A stretch of 64,000 nt of DNA from Conus ventricosus (GCA_018398815.1 CM031616.1:23529404-23593403); one strand, 5' to 3'; shown: positions 47,182-59,608, counted from the first letter of the stretch. Numbers and translations are program-made. Notes: a model not told the origin generated them from the letters alone.

Positions 47182-50100
47182 TGACCAGTATCGACATCCT
47201 TGGAATGGATAAGACTTGGCTGAGCTGAGGTTGCAAGGCATGCCCCTTAATTTTTTTACTGTCAGATTTTTAAAAATCAACGAAGAGGCTGTGAAATGGG
47301 CCGCTAGATTCCACTGTGGACAGTGTGTACATAACAGTTTTTATTAGTCGCCAAGATTTCAACGAAAAAACCGGTAATGCATGCCATAAATTATGACAAG
47401 TAGGAAAGTATACGTTGGCTAAGACAGACGAAAAACAAAGATTGGGGGGGGTGGGGGGGGGGGGGGCAGAGTCAAAGAGTTAAAAGGAAGTTACTGGCAC
47501 AATTTAAGAAAGATGGGGAGTTACTTGATATGGAAGAAACCATAGGCATCCCCATGGGGAGTATATACTGCACAAAGAGACGGTGGGGTGACCGAAAATG
47601 AAAGGGAATATCTACTGTACACACTCTGGAAACTTCATCCATCATAAGTATCAAAAGCAAAAAATAGAAAACGTGGCTGGCTACAGCAATGTTAGATCTA
47701 TCATGCAAAAACATCAAATGGATGATGAGAGAGAGAGCGTAGAAATATATTGATGGAAATATGTAAAATGGCCAAGATATGACCACTTGGTTTGAAAGCT
47801 TGAAGGTGCTCAATTCTTGTCATCGAGGAAGAACTGCACAGTTTCCTTTACTGGAATACATCTCTCAATCCAAAGAAGAGGATAAAGAAGCAGAGCTTCA
47901 GATCGTTGGTGTGCCAGCACCATTAGTATAGAGAGAAAAAAAATTTGTTTTTATACGACGCATGGAACCATGATTTTTCGGCACACATCAATCAACCAAT
48001 GTCAGAGTGATGTGATCCCGTCATCATTTCAAACAGTCAGAGGTTGCTGCTAAGAGAAATCTTTCGATCATTTCAATGTGCCATTATACTTTCAACAGTC
48101 TGTCGGCGTTAACTTTCCTGGTTAACAAACAGTGTCTCTAAATTGTTTCAACATGCTTCCTTACAAGAATTTGCAAAGTTGATTCAAATGTTGACCTGAA
48201 CTATTAAAGGGGTTAAATATGCATTAATTTTCAAGTTTGATCCTTTAATTATTTTCAATTCTATACATCGTTATGTGTGTTAAATGTTCACTATTGCAGC
48301 ATAGGCTATCACAACAGTCGGAAGATTTGGGTCAAGAAGCCTGAAGTTCTGCAAATTTGCAAAACAGAAATAATTTCCCTGAGAAAAAGGATTCTCTTAA
48401 GTTTAATACCACTTTCAGTTTCTGCAAAGCTTAATTTAGCTGCCCCGACCCATTTTCCCCTCCCTTAGCACTTTCAGGTTTTGGCAAAAGTTGAGTTAGC
48501 AATACAGCAGCGGCAGCATCCTCCACCCTCCTTTCCCCCCTCCCCTACCCCCATCGCTGGAAAGGGAATTTCAAACGGGCCTATCGTGTTGCTACACTGA
48601 ACCCTCATTTTCACCAGCCCCAACACAGCTTTATTTTTCTGTCCCATTCGAGACAGTTATAGGGCCGAACAAACAAGCCTTACGCATTTCTGACCCAACA
48701 TTTTTGTTGTTGTAGTCCAAGCAGAGGCATGTATCAAACTTGTGTACTAGTTAACTAGGGAAAATTAAGTTCCCAGAAAGTGATGACGTCATTCTTGCAC
48801 AATTGTGTGTGTGTGTTGTCATTGTTTGAATATCGCCTGACCTCTTGTGTACAAGCTTTCATGCCGTATCTACATTATCTACAGGAAAATAAACCTAGTC
48901 GAGTTTGGTATTAAAAGAATTGTCGGGAATTCGCCTATTCAGTCATCTCAAGAGCACAGATATATTACATTTTTCATGACAACCACTGATTATCAAACTA
49001 ACAGCCCCATTTGTAATGGCCGCTCCTCAATGCCGAACACATTGCTGCCAGACCGGCTATACACAGATGACATTCAGTTGGTCGAGTACAGCACGGTTAG
49101 CTGGCTGGTGGGGAGCAGCCTGCAGAAAACACCCCTTTCCTTGACCTGCATTCACGGCTTGGCCTCTGCAGCTGTGGGAGAGCTGTAAACTCCCCTGCCT
49201 CTCAGAACTAAGTGGCTTGCTCTGAACAGCCGTGCCAAGTCTTGATCCTCAGAATCTCACAATAAATTGAAGCTCTGGAAAAGCTCAACAGAATCAAATT
49301 TTTTAAATGCAACACTGTGTCATCTGACAGTTACACATACGTACATGCACACATGAAAACTGAAAAATTAAATGTTCACATATGTTTGTGGAAACGATCG
49401 TACATTGTAAAACAATGTATATTTCTCTAAAAGTTGATGATCTGTCATACTCAAAGTAACGGATAATATTTCAAAAGAATTTAACGTAAAGAAACTTATC
49501 AATATATTTATCACGCCTGAGGACAACAGAGTTTTTTTCACAATAAAGAAATGATGGCCTATGCAAACATGACCTACAGCACGATACCAGGTCTCATGTC
49601 TATATCAAGTTTTTTTCACAACAAAGAAATGATGGCCTATGCAAACATGACATACAGCATGATGCCAGGTCTCATGTCTATATCAGAGTTTTTTTCACAA
49701 CAAAGAAATGATGGCCTATGCAACCATGACATACAGCATGATGCCAGGTCTCATGTCTATATCTACATACATACACCTTGTGTTCACAGAATGTCAGCGT
49801 TATCAAATTTGTTCACCATCAAAACAATCGCACATTCGCATCTTTATTAGGATCCAGCATCTCAGCATATCCCTATTATATTTGTTCATCATTCATTAAA
49901 AAAAATGTTAATAAAAAAAATATAAAAATTTACAATCCAAAACTTGCTTCTATATAAAGGGGTGAAAGCGGAGAGCTTTATATGATCAATGAGACTTCTC
50001 CCTCCTCTCAGAGCCTCTGCTTTCCCTTGAACAAAATCACTACAAAGGCAACCTTCCCTTAAAATATTACCTCAAAATATGACGGCTTGCTTTTTTTCAA

Positions 50101-50551
50101 CAATTCCAAAGCATGTATCGGTGGTTCAGTCTCTTCATTTCTCTGCAACATTTTCTTCAGATCTTGAAACCATTTCTGGTCAAAAACTAATTTTGTCAAC
50201 AATGGCTTTACAAATACTAGACAACAGATGTGACACACTGTGTCATCATGATAAAGTAATACTAATGAGCCATGTCTCGTGCAATCAAATCATTAAACAA
50301 ATAAGATTTCCTGTCCCTTTCCCCTTTTCCTGGGGGAGTGGGGTACTAGTGAGGATGAACAATATAAGCATGTGAAAGATCATTATGAAAAGACTTTTTG
50401 TTGCATCCAAATTCTGCTGTCTTTATGAACATCAAACCTTTTGATTTTTCAACCACTAGAACACAATCACCACAACATGCCACGAGTCGCTTGCACACTT
50501 GGAAGCCTCACATCCACATGACTCTGCAGGTCCCTTTCTGTATGTAACCAC
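47182..50551. other. Intergenic region, including the putative SSBP1 3' UTR
   Basis: No gene recognised. Poly-G runs lie at about 47443-47466. An AATAAA on the minus strand (TTTATT at 49843-49848) is one candidate end for SSBP1 transcripts. Confidence 0.45.
49528..49765 (+). repeat. 78-bp tandem repeat, about three copies
   Basis: Units with AGAAATGATGGCCTATGCAA and CAGGTCTCATGTCTATATC start at about 49528, 49606 and 49685. Confidence 0.9.
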
Positions 50552-50625
50552 CTAAAATCCACTTCCAACAGTCTCGCTTCCTTCTTCATCCGACAAGAAA
50601 CGCTTCGTCAAGTTCACCAGGTCAT
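50552..50625 (-). CDS. SSBP1: SSBP1 terminal exon
   Basis: The acceptor is CATTTCAG (read on minus) before 50625 and the stop TAG is at 50554-50552. 74 nt plus one base from the preceding exon give DDLVNLTKRFLSDEEGSETV and GSGF. The ADDLVxL start parallels the ADNIIFL of vertebrate SSBP1. Confidence 0.88.
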
Positions 50626-50974
50626 CTGAAATGCATTTAATCAAAGGAAATGAAATCCATCTCCATATACATATCTGTACACACACTGGCACAAACCATG
50701 CTAATATAGCATCACTGCCCACAGCTATAGTTTCAAGATAATCCTGCCAGCTACAAACCAACACAAAAATCTACTAAAACCACAATTCAGGCCAAATACA
50801 TTGCTGACATGCTACAGGAGTGATACAAAAAATCCAACACATTTCATCTGGGTTCCCTCAATTGCAGCCACACCTGCCCTCTCTGTTGATGGTCCCAATG
50901 CCAGCAGCGGATATGGGGTGCCAATATTCAAACATCATATAGCCATCTACCTGCTGAGACTTATTCACACAGAC

Positions 50975-51009
<35 letters not shown>

Positions 51010-54000
51010 ACTCCTGAGATACTTTGGCAGCACTCTGTGATCCAGTCTAACCTATGCAGGATACTATATACTATGCCCCTCTGCTTACTGCCTTCCATAT
51101 GAGCTAAACCACAGGCTTTTGTGTTCTCAGCATGCATAAAAGAATCCAGAACAGTGAAAGTGCTGCTCCCTGGTATAAATACTGCCGTAACATTTGCTGC
51201 TGACACTGTCAAACACTGCAATGAATCAGGCCATTTTTATACGCCAAAGCAGACAGAACTCTTTTTTTATTTTTTTTTTTTTTTTTTAATGAAATTTCAA
51301 TGATGCATTTGCAGAAGAAAGTATGCAGATACAGATGGTTGATTTTACAATGTATGCTATGTTCAATCAAAATCTACGAGTAAAGACAAACTCCCCATTT
51401 GTGACCAACAGCTGGGAAAGTGCATAACATTGTGCACAGAAAATGTTCCCGGTAGTTGATGGGTTAATTGCTTTATACGTCTGATGTACATATTTGGTTT
51501 TAGTTTCGCCTGCAAGCTGTTGTGTTAAGCTCTAAAAGTCCTTGACTTTCAGATATAACTATTGCACATGGTGTTGTGTTAAGCTCTGAAAGTCCTTGAC
51601 TTTCAGATATAACTATTGCACATGGTGTTGTGTTAAGCTCTGAAAGTCCTTGACTTTCAGATATAACTATTGCACATGGTGTTGTGTTAAGCTCTAAAAG
51701 TCCTTGACTTTTAGATACAACTATCACACACCTCTATGGACTCTACACTGCTGCAAAATCTACATACTTTACAACGTATGTTGGTGCATAACAAAACTAA
51801 ACCGACAACATACACCTAGCAGTCTGTACATGATGTGCAGAACTGAAGATTTTTTTTTTAAAACTCTACTTAACAGTTCTGACAACATGATCATCTGATT
51901 TATACTAACAAACATAATCTTGACCAAAAACCTTCTTCCTCCCAAATTACAATACCACTGCAATTTGACCAAAAACCTTCTTCCTCCCAAATTACAATAC
52001 CACTGCAACTTGACCAAAAACCTTCTTCCTCCCAAATTACAATACCACTGCAACTTGACCAAAAACCTTCTTCCTCCAGATTACAATACCACTGCAACTT
52101 GACCAAAAACCTTCTTCCTCCCAGATTACAATACCACTGCAACTTGACCAAAAACCTTCTTCCTCCCAGATTACAATACCACTGCAACTTGACCAAAAAC
52201 TTTCTTCCTCCCAGATTACAATACCACTGCAACTTGACCAAAAACCTTCTTCCCCCCAGATTACAATACCACTGCAACTTGACCAAAAACCTTCTTCCTC
52301 CCAGATTACAATACCACTGCAACTTGACACAAAAACCTTCTTCCTCCCAAATTACAATACCACTGCAACTTGACCAAAAACCTTCTTCCTCCCAAATTAC
52401 AATACCACTGCAACTTGACCAAAAACCTTCTTCCTCCCAAATTACAATACCACTGCAACTTGACCAAAAACCTTCTTCCTCCCAAATTACAATACCACTG
52501 CAACTTGACCAAAAACCTTCTTCCTCCCAAATTACAATACCACTGCAACTTGACCAAAAACCTTCTTCCTCCCAAATTACAATACCACTGCAACTTGACC
52601 AAAAACCTTCTTCCTCCCAAATTACAATACCACTGCAACTTGACCAAAAACCTTCTTCCTCCCAAATTACAATACCACTGCAACTTGACCAAAAACCTTC
52701 TTCCTCCCAAATTACAATACCACTGCAACTTGACCAAAAACCTTCTTCCTCCCAAATTACAATACCACTGCAACTGTACCAAGTCGATTTAGCCTTCACT
52801 TACCTGCCAATATCGTCGTCGTTCTCACCAAATTCTCGTCGTTGTCTGTGTACTCATCATAGCGAATCGTTCCATTGACAAACACACGGTCCCTATAAAG
52901 ACAAACATCACAGCTGATAAAGCGACCACACTAATTTCACTCAACTGCAAATTTTCAAACGAAGACCTATTAAAGCAGCAAAGACAACAACTTCACTTTA
53001 ATATAAATTCAATTCTTAGAGCGATCTGTAATCACTTTTGCTCTTTCCCACTGTATTGTGGTCACAGTCACGAAACAGAATCCAAATCATATCACAGCTT
53101 TCAATGTTCTCACCTTTATTTCACAGTGATAGCTAATAGCTACAGGCATAAAAAAAAACCAGGACACACAAAGTGCTGTCACCATGTTAGAGATGCAATG
53201 AATGTTAACATCACCCTAATACAGACCTGTTTACCCCAAATTCATGTACCTGTAATATCTCATACAAAAACCTGTGATTTGAAAAGAAAAAAAAAAAAAC
53301 CGTAATCTTCATAATTGCAATACTTTCGCAACTTTTGAAGATTTCAAAGAGCCTGCCATTGTCGCGTAAAACCGCTTCGTTGCCATCTGTGACAAGGTAA
53401 AAGATGCAAGGCATGCTGGGAAATGTCTTCTTACTGCTTTTGACCGAAACAGTAGCAGACAAAACTTCGCGTTTAACAATTTTTTTTCTTTCTGTCTTTA
53501 ATTTTTTTCCCGTAATTCTTTTTTTTTTGGGGGGGAGGGGGGGGGGGGGGGCTGTGTAATTCCCATGATTGATTTTTTTCCGTAAAAATTACGGCAAAAT
53601 CATAAGGGTAAACAGGTCTGCTAATACCAAATTTCTTGTTCATCACAACTTTTTTTACAGGTTCTGTCAAGCGATACAAGTGAACACACTGTTCTCATGA
53701 CTGACCCTTTGCGCAGATTGATGGCCACCTTGTCCCGCAGACCTGGCTTGAAGACACTGACCCTGTGCCAGTCCACCCGTGACACCGTGCCACCTGCAGT
53801 CCACAAAGCATCATCTTAACCTGGCAAGGGACTCGGATTCATGTTGCCGAAACCACAGACATATATCGAAACTGGGTATTAATTCGTGCCAGTCTAGTTC
53901 ATCGGTCATTTTGTCTGTGCAAAGTGTCATTTTAGAATGGCAAGCAAAATAGATTTTGACGAGTGTTGTCAGATTTGTCAAACTGGTGAACTCCTGTCTG

Positions 54001-57000
54001 CTGGCATGGAAGTTTCCATGCAGTCTTGGAGAGTTTCTACATCTACACAGTGTATGATATGCAGTCTGGACCAATGTTACACCCTGACCATGTACACTTG
54101 TCTGATTTTTCCAAGAGTTGAGGCACTGATTTATATGAAGCACAAATAAAACTACTGGCTTCTACTAAAGTCTTGAACAACTGAAACTGACAAGAAAAAA
54201 AAAACAGTGCAGATAATAATCACAGCTGGTAACCTTTTGAAGTCAAATTTGGGAACCAGGTAATGAAGTGGGTGGGGTGGGCTGATGGGTAGGCAGTTCA
54301 GGTTTTGATGTGAAGATTTCTAACCGCTTTAGGTTTCAGCTGACAAAGGGTTTAAAACGAAAATGCACTTTCCATATATATAATTCCCAACATCCACATA
54401 ACATTATTTGGGCTTCATTCTGTAATGCTTTATCATAAAAAATGATCCCCTAAGCCCCACATCTTTTAAAATAAAATTCTGAAGTTCTGGATGGTTTTCA
54501 CTAGATTCGATATTTTGGGAATAATGTCTATGTCAGGCTCAGGTCAGGTCAGGTGAGAAAAAAAGTGTTTTAGGGATTTTAAAAAAAGTGTAAAAGAACT
54601 AAGGAGAGACAAATCATTAGTATCCATGACTAGCATACTGTAAATACCAAATTTCCTTTGGAGCCAACTGCAACTTCCATTTCAACCATGTGGCTAACCA
54701 AGAGGGGGGATAATACTCATGCAACTGAAAGAGTCTCGTAGCAAACTACTGTACAACCTCCATCTAGCCTGGACATGTGTTTCAGAGCTCTGGCTCCGTC
54801 CTCAGCAGGCCCAACAAAGGTAGAGATATGTTGTCACCTGTGAGGTAACAACAACCATTGCCAGACAGTTGATGACAGTACTGAATCCTCATCAGAAAGC
54901 TCCAAAAGCAAATTCTGTTCCAACCAAATTTGAAGACAGTGGTGTAACACATGCCTCTCGAACAAGGTGCTGTGGATTTAATCCTAACAGTGGTGTAACA
55001 CATGCCTCTCGAACAAGGTGCTGTGGATTCAATCCTAACAGTGGTGTAACACATGCCTCTCGAACAAGGTGCTGTGGATTCAATCCTAACAGTGGTGTAA
55101 CACATGCCTCTCGAACAAGGTGCTGTGGATTCAATCCTAACAGTGGTGTAACACATGCCTCTCGAACAAGGTGCTGTGGATTCAATCCTAACAGTGGTGT
55201 AACACATGCCTCTCGAACAAGGTGCTGTGGATTCAATCCTAACAGTGGTGTAACACATGCCTCTCGAACAAGGTGCTGTGGATTCAATCCTAACAGTGGT
55301 GTAACACATGCCTCTCGAACAAGGTGCTGTGGATTCAATCCTAACAGTGGTGTAACACATGCCTCTCGAACAAGGTGCTGTGGATTCAATCCTAACAGTG
55401 GTGTAACACATGCCTCTCGAACAAGGTGCTGTGGATTCAATCCTAACAGTGGTGTAACACATGCCTCTCGAACAAGGTGCTGTGGATTCAATCCTAACAG
55501 CATGGTGTAACACATGCCTCTCGAACAAGGTGCTGTGGATTCAATCCTAACAGCATGGTGTAACACATGCCTCTCGAACAAGGTGCTGTGGATTCAATCC
55601 TAACAGCATGGTGTAACACATGCCTCTCGAACAAGGTGCTGTGGATTCAATCCTAACAGAAGTCATGCATTCTCTTCCATGGTTCCACTATACTATGTAC
55701 ACTGTTGTGGTACATTCTTTTTTTAATGGTTCCACTCTCTATTAGACTACACATAGTGCTGTGGTACATTCCTTTTCATGGTTCCACTCTGTTAGACTAC
55801 GTATTGTGGGAGTTGAAAAGCAAGGTAAGCTGCAGGCGAAATGTGAACAAAAAGTATGTTGACTGGTGGTAGTCAATTTCGATTGTCATGTGAGTGCTTC
55901 AGCGATGTTTTCAGTTCCGTTGTTCGTTTCATACGCTTGATGAAAATGACCCTGTTCCTCCTGTACTGGCGCTTAGGACCTGAAAAGAACGAAAGAGCCA
56001 CGACAACTTTCATCTGTTCAAACCGTGCTGTGACAACTTGACCTTGGCTGTGACTCCGAACTCTGACCTAAACTGAGATCGACCAATGTAAGGAAAACAT
56101 GGTCCTGGTTGGACCAAAACGTGGACGATAACCAGTTTGATGCTTCGATTTTCGTCACATTGATTGCACCATTTTCAGTGACAGTTTCAAAAAATTTCTC
56201 ACTTGGGTGGGGAGGGGGGGGGGGGGGGGGGGAGCAGACTTTTTTTTTTCCTTCTTTTTGCAATCGGCTAGATTTGACTCAAAAGACCCAAACAAAAAAG
56301 TGAACACTTGCTTTATGGAGTGTCAGATACATGTGTGTAGGCCACCAACCGACCTACTGGACCCCCCCCCCCTCCCCTTTTTCTTTCTCTCTTTCTTTTT
56401 TCGCTCCATGTTTCCCTTAACTACAAACAGACCTTCTTTTGGGCTGTGCACACGTATTTTCGTATTCGGTTACTCGCCTGCGTGTGGGGGGAGCACATAC
56501 TATGAGGCAGGACACTTGTTTGCCGCTCTGTCTGCCTACCTGCTCGTTTGTCTGCCCATGCGTTGGCAGGGTATATCTGTAACTGTATATAATTATATCT
56601 ATCTATCTATCTATCTATATATATATATATATATATATATGGTTCCCTCATGCAGCTAGTGAAGAGTTTTCATATCTATAATATATTTTCTTAATTTCAT
56701 GTTCCCAGTTTCTCCATCTTCAACACCCCCCACCCCCCCCCCACCCCCTTAAGTCCAAATCTTTGCCAAGTCATTACTATGAAGACAGCTGAGCTGTTGG
56801 CCTGCGCTTGTTTTTTCCCCCACTATTAGATTGTTCATCTTTGTATTTGTCTGACTTTATTCAAGTTTAAAAGGCTGAATAAAAGTTAAAAAAATATAAA
56901 TATAAAAAAAGACTACGTATTGTGTCACAGTTCATTATTTTTCATGGTTCCACTCTGTCAGATTATGTCTAGACGGTTGTTCCTAGTGTTTCTCAATGAA

Positions 57001-59608
57001 GTTTGCATGTGCTATTGATGCTCAGCACATTTGTGTTTGAAAAAAAAATTCAGCACATCTCTGTTCACACATTTACATCATCAGCCCAGACTGGAAGCTG
57101 AACGTAGTTGTGGTGTCTGTGCCTGCATTTGAGTGTGTTATTAGATACATATGCGATATGAAATCTATGCATCTAAGTCTTTTAGTGTTTATATCGCCTA
57201 TGTTTGTTATGAAATCTATGCATCTAAATCTTTTAGTGTTTATATCGCCTATGTTTGTACTAGTCAATGTGTGCTTAAATGCCCTCCTAAACTCCACTTT
57301 TTTTCTTCTTTTTTTATGGTGGTTAGATTAAAAAAAGTCACAATCCCTGAATCCCCAAACCCACCTCCAGCTTTGGTGTAGACATTGTTGGTCGCCACAG
57401 AAAAGACCACCACTGGGTGAGCTTCTGTGCCTCTTAGCTCTGCATCTCGTCCCACTCGTCCCAACAGGTTCACCTGGTTTACCGCTGCACAACACAGACA
57501 ACCTTGTTACTTTTTTTCATGAAAATTTTCAAAGGCAAGAATGCCACAGATACACAGTCACCTGTACATCGCCATTCTTACAAACTCAGCAGACTGAATG
57601 TTCTGTCAAGCCAGGGAGGTGACTGCTTTAAAAACAAAACGTTTCGAAATTTATAACAATGCACAAGACTCTTCACCTACAGTGTTTTAAAGGGCATTTC
57701 TACCTCCAGTTTCAGTTTCATCCCAAACTAACCAGCTACACACGGCTCTTTCAGGGCTGTCATCACACTGATGGCTAAAAAGTCCCACGCTGAAAAAGAA
57801 ACAAACGATATAAACCGCTATTGGAGAAGTACACTTCAATTCACCTAAACCACAAAGTCTGTCTGACTATCTGTGTGACTGCGCTCTTGCTCCCTACACA
57901 AATCCACAGTTTTCTTCAGCTCTTTTCCAAGTCAGGCCTGTGACTCATTGACATACTGGGCAGGTTAAACACACATCACTTGTGTGTTAGACAGGTGCAC
58001 AAGTTGCATATTCAATACGACATTATGGCACAACGAAGTCAGGATTCGAAGCAAATCTACAGGAAAGGGAAGCAAGGCAAGGGAGTCAGGGAAAAGAAGG
58101 AAGGAGATAGAGGATGGAGGATGTTGAAGGCAGGAAGGGCAGAAGAGCTGGTAACATAATGAACAACTGACGTCCTTAACATTTCTAAATCTGAGTTGTG
58201 CTAAGGGCATCAGCCATTCCACTGAACACCCGCAGTTTAAGAAAAACTGCCATAAATAAAATTTGGAAAAAAAAACATTTCAATTCAACAAAAAATACAT
58301 TGAAAAAAAAGCCACATTAGCACACAACACACTGGACAGTTCATGCCCATTCCAGCAGTTAAACTGTCACCACCTAGCTGCTACAGCAACAACAACTGCA
58401 ACAAAACCAACATGTTACAACTTGTAACAGTGTACAAACACTTTCTGGCACACAGGTACATGAATAAGCCACAAATGCCCATGAACAGTAGATGACAGTA
58501 AAGAAAGAGGGAGAAAGAGAGAGGGGAGAAAGACAGAGAGGGAGAGAGAGAAAGAGAGAGAGACACAGAGAGAGAAAGGCAAAGGTCAAAGAGACTGAAA
58601 TTGCGACTGAAATAAAAGAGGACATAACAAACACAACATTTCTATCTGACGAGAATACAATTTATGTTTCAAAGACTCCCTGCTCATCCGAAAGAGAGAT
58701 GAAAAAAACGTTAAGACTTTGTCAAACAAAGACTGGTGAATGAACCACACAAGTAGAAAAACAGCTATGACAGTAAAGAAAGAGAAGAAGAAAAAAAAGC
58801 AGGGTTTCATACAGTCAACGAGGAAATTACTAGCGTACAAAATAAATGACCAGAAGAGAGCGATACAATCTATATTCAAAGATCCCTGGGTGGAGGCAGG
58901 TGGTGCTAGGGAGCCGAGGGAATGGAAGGGTGGAGAGGGAGGGTGAGGGGGACTCTGCCTTCAATTTATAATTTCAAAGGCAACAACCACTTCACAAGTT
59001 TCTTAAGGGTAGGGCCTGGCACCCAACCGTGGACATTCCATCAACTGACCCCAATCAGTGAATTAAGTTTTACACCTGTAACATTATCAAATAAGCAAAC
59101 AGAATAGAGTTCAGCATGTGCAGCTGTGTTGAACTCTCAACAAACGATTGTCACTTTGACTGTGTGGAGCTATGTGTGCTTGCAGTGAAGTGAACTGTGC
59201 GGATATTAATGAGTTCACACTAACCTGGAGATTTTTTTTTTCTAAACGTTGTTGCTGAACACAGCAGAGATAGAACTTTGCTACACTGGTCCTCTTCGTC
59301 TCATGACATTTCTCTGTGTTTCTACTGATTTTTCTGTGTGTGTTATGCGTAAACACAAAGACATGTGTCGAGTCACACGTGGTAGTAAGCACTTCTCCCA
59401 AGTAAAGCAAGTCAAATTTCACACACACACACACACACATACACCAGCCCTTCTCTCCTCTTTTCCCCATAACATGCAAAACAGAAACAGATCTACGCAC
59501 ATTTTTCGAATCGGGGGGAGACGACTCTCCATCTTCCTCTCCTCCTACGAAGACAGCCATGCACCGTCGAGCACCAACATTCTGAAGCCACTGGACTGGC
59601 CGCAGTCC
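50552..59608 (-). CDS. SSBP1: SSBP1, mitochondrial single-stranded DNA-binding protein, 5 exons (first exon not found)
   Basis: On the minus strand, exons 59608-59501, 57473-57365, 53793-53706, 52892-52804 and 50625-50552 join in phase to 155 codons plus a stop. The product is an OB-fold protein with NLLGRVGRDAELR, VVVFSVATNN, WHRVSVFKPGLRDKVA, KGDRVFVNGTIRYDEY and TTTILADD. These are the motifs of the bacterial-type SSB that coats single-stranded mtDNA during replication as a tetramer in the matrix. The start Met and most of the targeting peptide must lie in an upstream exon; exon 59608-59501 opens GLRPVQWLQNVGARRCMAVF, which looks like the rest of a targeting sequence. Introns carry a MITE, minisatellites and a retrocopy. 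The acidic tail (FLSDEEGSETVGSGF) ends the protein. Confidence 0.92.
50974..51009. repeat. Poly-C tract
   Basis: About 33 C in a row in the last SSBP1 intron. Such runs are prone to length errors. Confidence 0.95.
51519..51722 (-). repeat. 54-bp minisatellite, about four copies
   Basis: Units start at 51519, 51573, 51627 and 51681 with GTTGTGTTAAGCTCTGAAAG. The multiple-of-three length creates an open frame on the minus strand. Confidence 0.92.
51917..52775 (-). repeat. 45-bp minisatellite, about 19 copies
   Basis: The unit is TTGACCAAAAACCTTCTTCC followed by TCCCARATTACAATACCACTGCAAC. Most copies are identical. One, near 52325, has an extra base. A subset (about 52073-52320) shares a variant G in CAGATTAC. 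Open frames on both strands come from the 45-bp period. It ends 29 bp before an SSBP1 exon's splice donor. Confidence 0.95.
52804..52892 (-). CDS. SSBP1: SSBP1 exon: OB-fold strands 4 and 5
   Basis: The acceptor is TTTATAG and the donor GTAAGTG (minus strand), 89 nt. It encodes DRVFVNGTIRYDEYTDNDEN and LVRTTTILA. It corresponds to the (K)GDxxxVxGxxxYxEY and TxIxAD segments of SSB proteins. Confidence 0.93.
53222..53620 (-). mobile_element. MITE of the hAT-like 6-bp-TSD group (CTAATA), copy E
   Basis: The termini CAGACCTGTTTACC and, reverse-complemented from the right, CAGACCTGTTTACCC are inverted repeats. CTAATA at 53216-53221 repeats at 53621-53626. Internal sequence is a minus-strand relative of copy B: GACCGAAA, TTCCCAGCATGCCTTGCATC and AGATGGCAACGAAGCGG correspond to 3970-4045 of copy B. 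It is shorter and contains a G tract (53528-53551). It lies in an SSBP1 intron, 80 bp downstream of an exon on that strand. Confidence 0.87.
53706..53793 (-). CDS. SSBP1: SSBP1 exon: WHRVSVFKPGLRD block
   Basis: The acceptor is GACTGCAG and the donor GTCAGT, 88 nt. It encodes GTVSRVDWHRVSVFKPGLRD and KVAINLRKG. The WHRxxxF motif is a core single-stranded-DNA-binding strand of SSB. Confidence 0.95.
53794..54930 (-). other. SSBP1 intron, unique part
   Basis: No exon or named repeat seen. A short CAGGTCAGGTCAGGT repeat lies at about 54539-54553. Confidence 0.45.
54931..55658. repeat. 51-bp minisatellite, about 14 copies
   Basis: The unit runs from AGTGGTGTAACACATGCCTC to GTGCTGTGGATTCAATCCTAAC. 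Copies are nearly identical. The last three carry an AGCATGG variant that makes them 53 bp. Long open frames on both strands are by-products of the 51-bp period. Confidence 0.95.
55670..57000. repeat. Imperfect repeat around GGTTCCACTCTGTTAGACTA, split by an insertion
   Basis: About four units of 50-55 bp with TCATGGTTCCACT and GTGGTACATTC occur at 55675-55808 and resume at 56925-56970. The 1.1-kb retrocopy at 55809-56909 interrupts them. Confidence 0.75.
55809..56909 (+). mobile_element. 1.1-kb polyadenylated retrocopy with 15-bp TSD
   Basis: AGACTACGTATTGTG occurs at 55794-55808 and again at 56910-56924. The insert ends with an A-rich tail (about 56888-56909) preceded by AATAAAAG at 56878. 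An AATAAA signal, A tail and long target duplication are the marks of a cDNA inserted by LINE machinery. No protein domain is recognisable. It contains poly-G (about 56215-56232), poly-C and TATC/TA repeats. It could be the 3' part of an mRNA or an unrecognised non-LTR element. Confidence 0.75.
57158..57260 (+). repeat. 51-bp tandem duplication
   Basis: ATGAAATCTATGCATCTAAG and the next 31 bp repeat once with one or two changes, 105 bp 3' of an SSBP1 exon on that strand. Confidence 0.9.
57365..57473 (-). CDS. SSBP1: SSBP1 exon: first OB-fold strands
   Basis: The acceptor is TAAACCAG and the donor GTGGGT, 109 nt. It encodes VNLLGRVGRDAELRGTEAHP, VVVFSVATNNVYTKAG. NxLLGRVGxDxxLR and FSxATN are universal in mitochondrial and bacterial SSB. 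Confidence 0.96.
57474..59500 (-). other. SSBP1 intron, purine-rich tracts
   Basis: GA-rich sequence at about 58496-58585 gives repetitive open frames. A (CA)n lies at 59420-59439. No named element. Confidence 0.5.
59501..59608 (-). CDS. SSBP1: SSBP1 exon: N-terminal region
   Basis: The acceptor is GTGACCAG and the donor GTGCGT, 36 codons, phase 0 at both ends. It encodes GLRPVQWLQNVGARRCMAVF, VGGEEDGESSPPDSKN, which leads directly into VNLLGRVG. The Arg-rich, neutral start fits a mitochondrial presequence; the acidic stretch precedes the OB fold. Conservation is low here, so the call rests on position and splice sites. Confidence 0.8.

Noticed and set aside
51917..52775. CRISPR-like array or repeat-protein gene
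   Set aside because: The units are contiguous 45-bp tandem copies without unique spacers. The open frames on both strands result from the unit length. This is an intronic minisatellite in animal DNA.
54782..55581. Protein of 17-residue repeats (both strands)
   Set aside because: The 51-bp tandem period keeps all frames open. There is no start context, splice evidence or conservation, and it lies in an SSBP1 intron.
58492..58743. Charged Arg/Glu-rich protein
   Set aside because: GA-rich low-complexity intron sequence.
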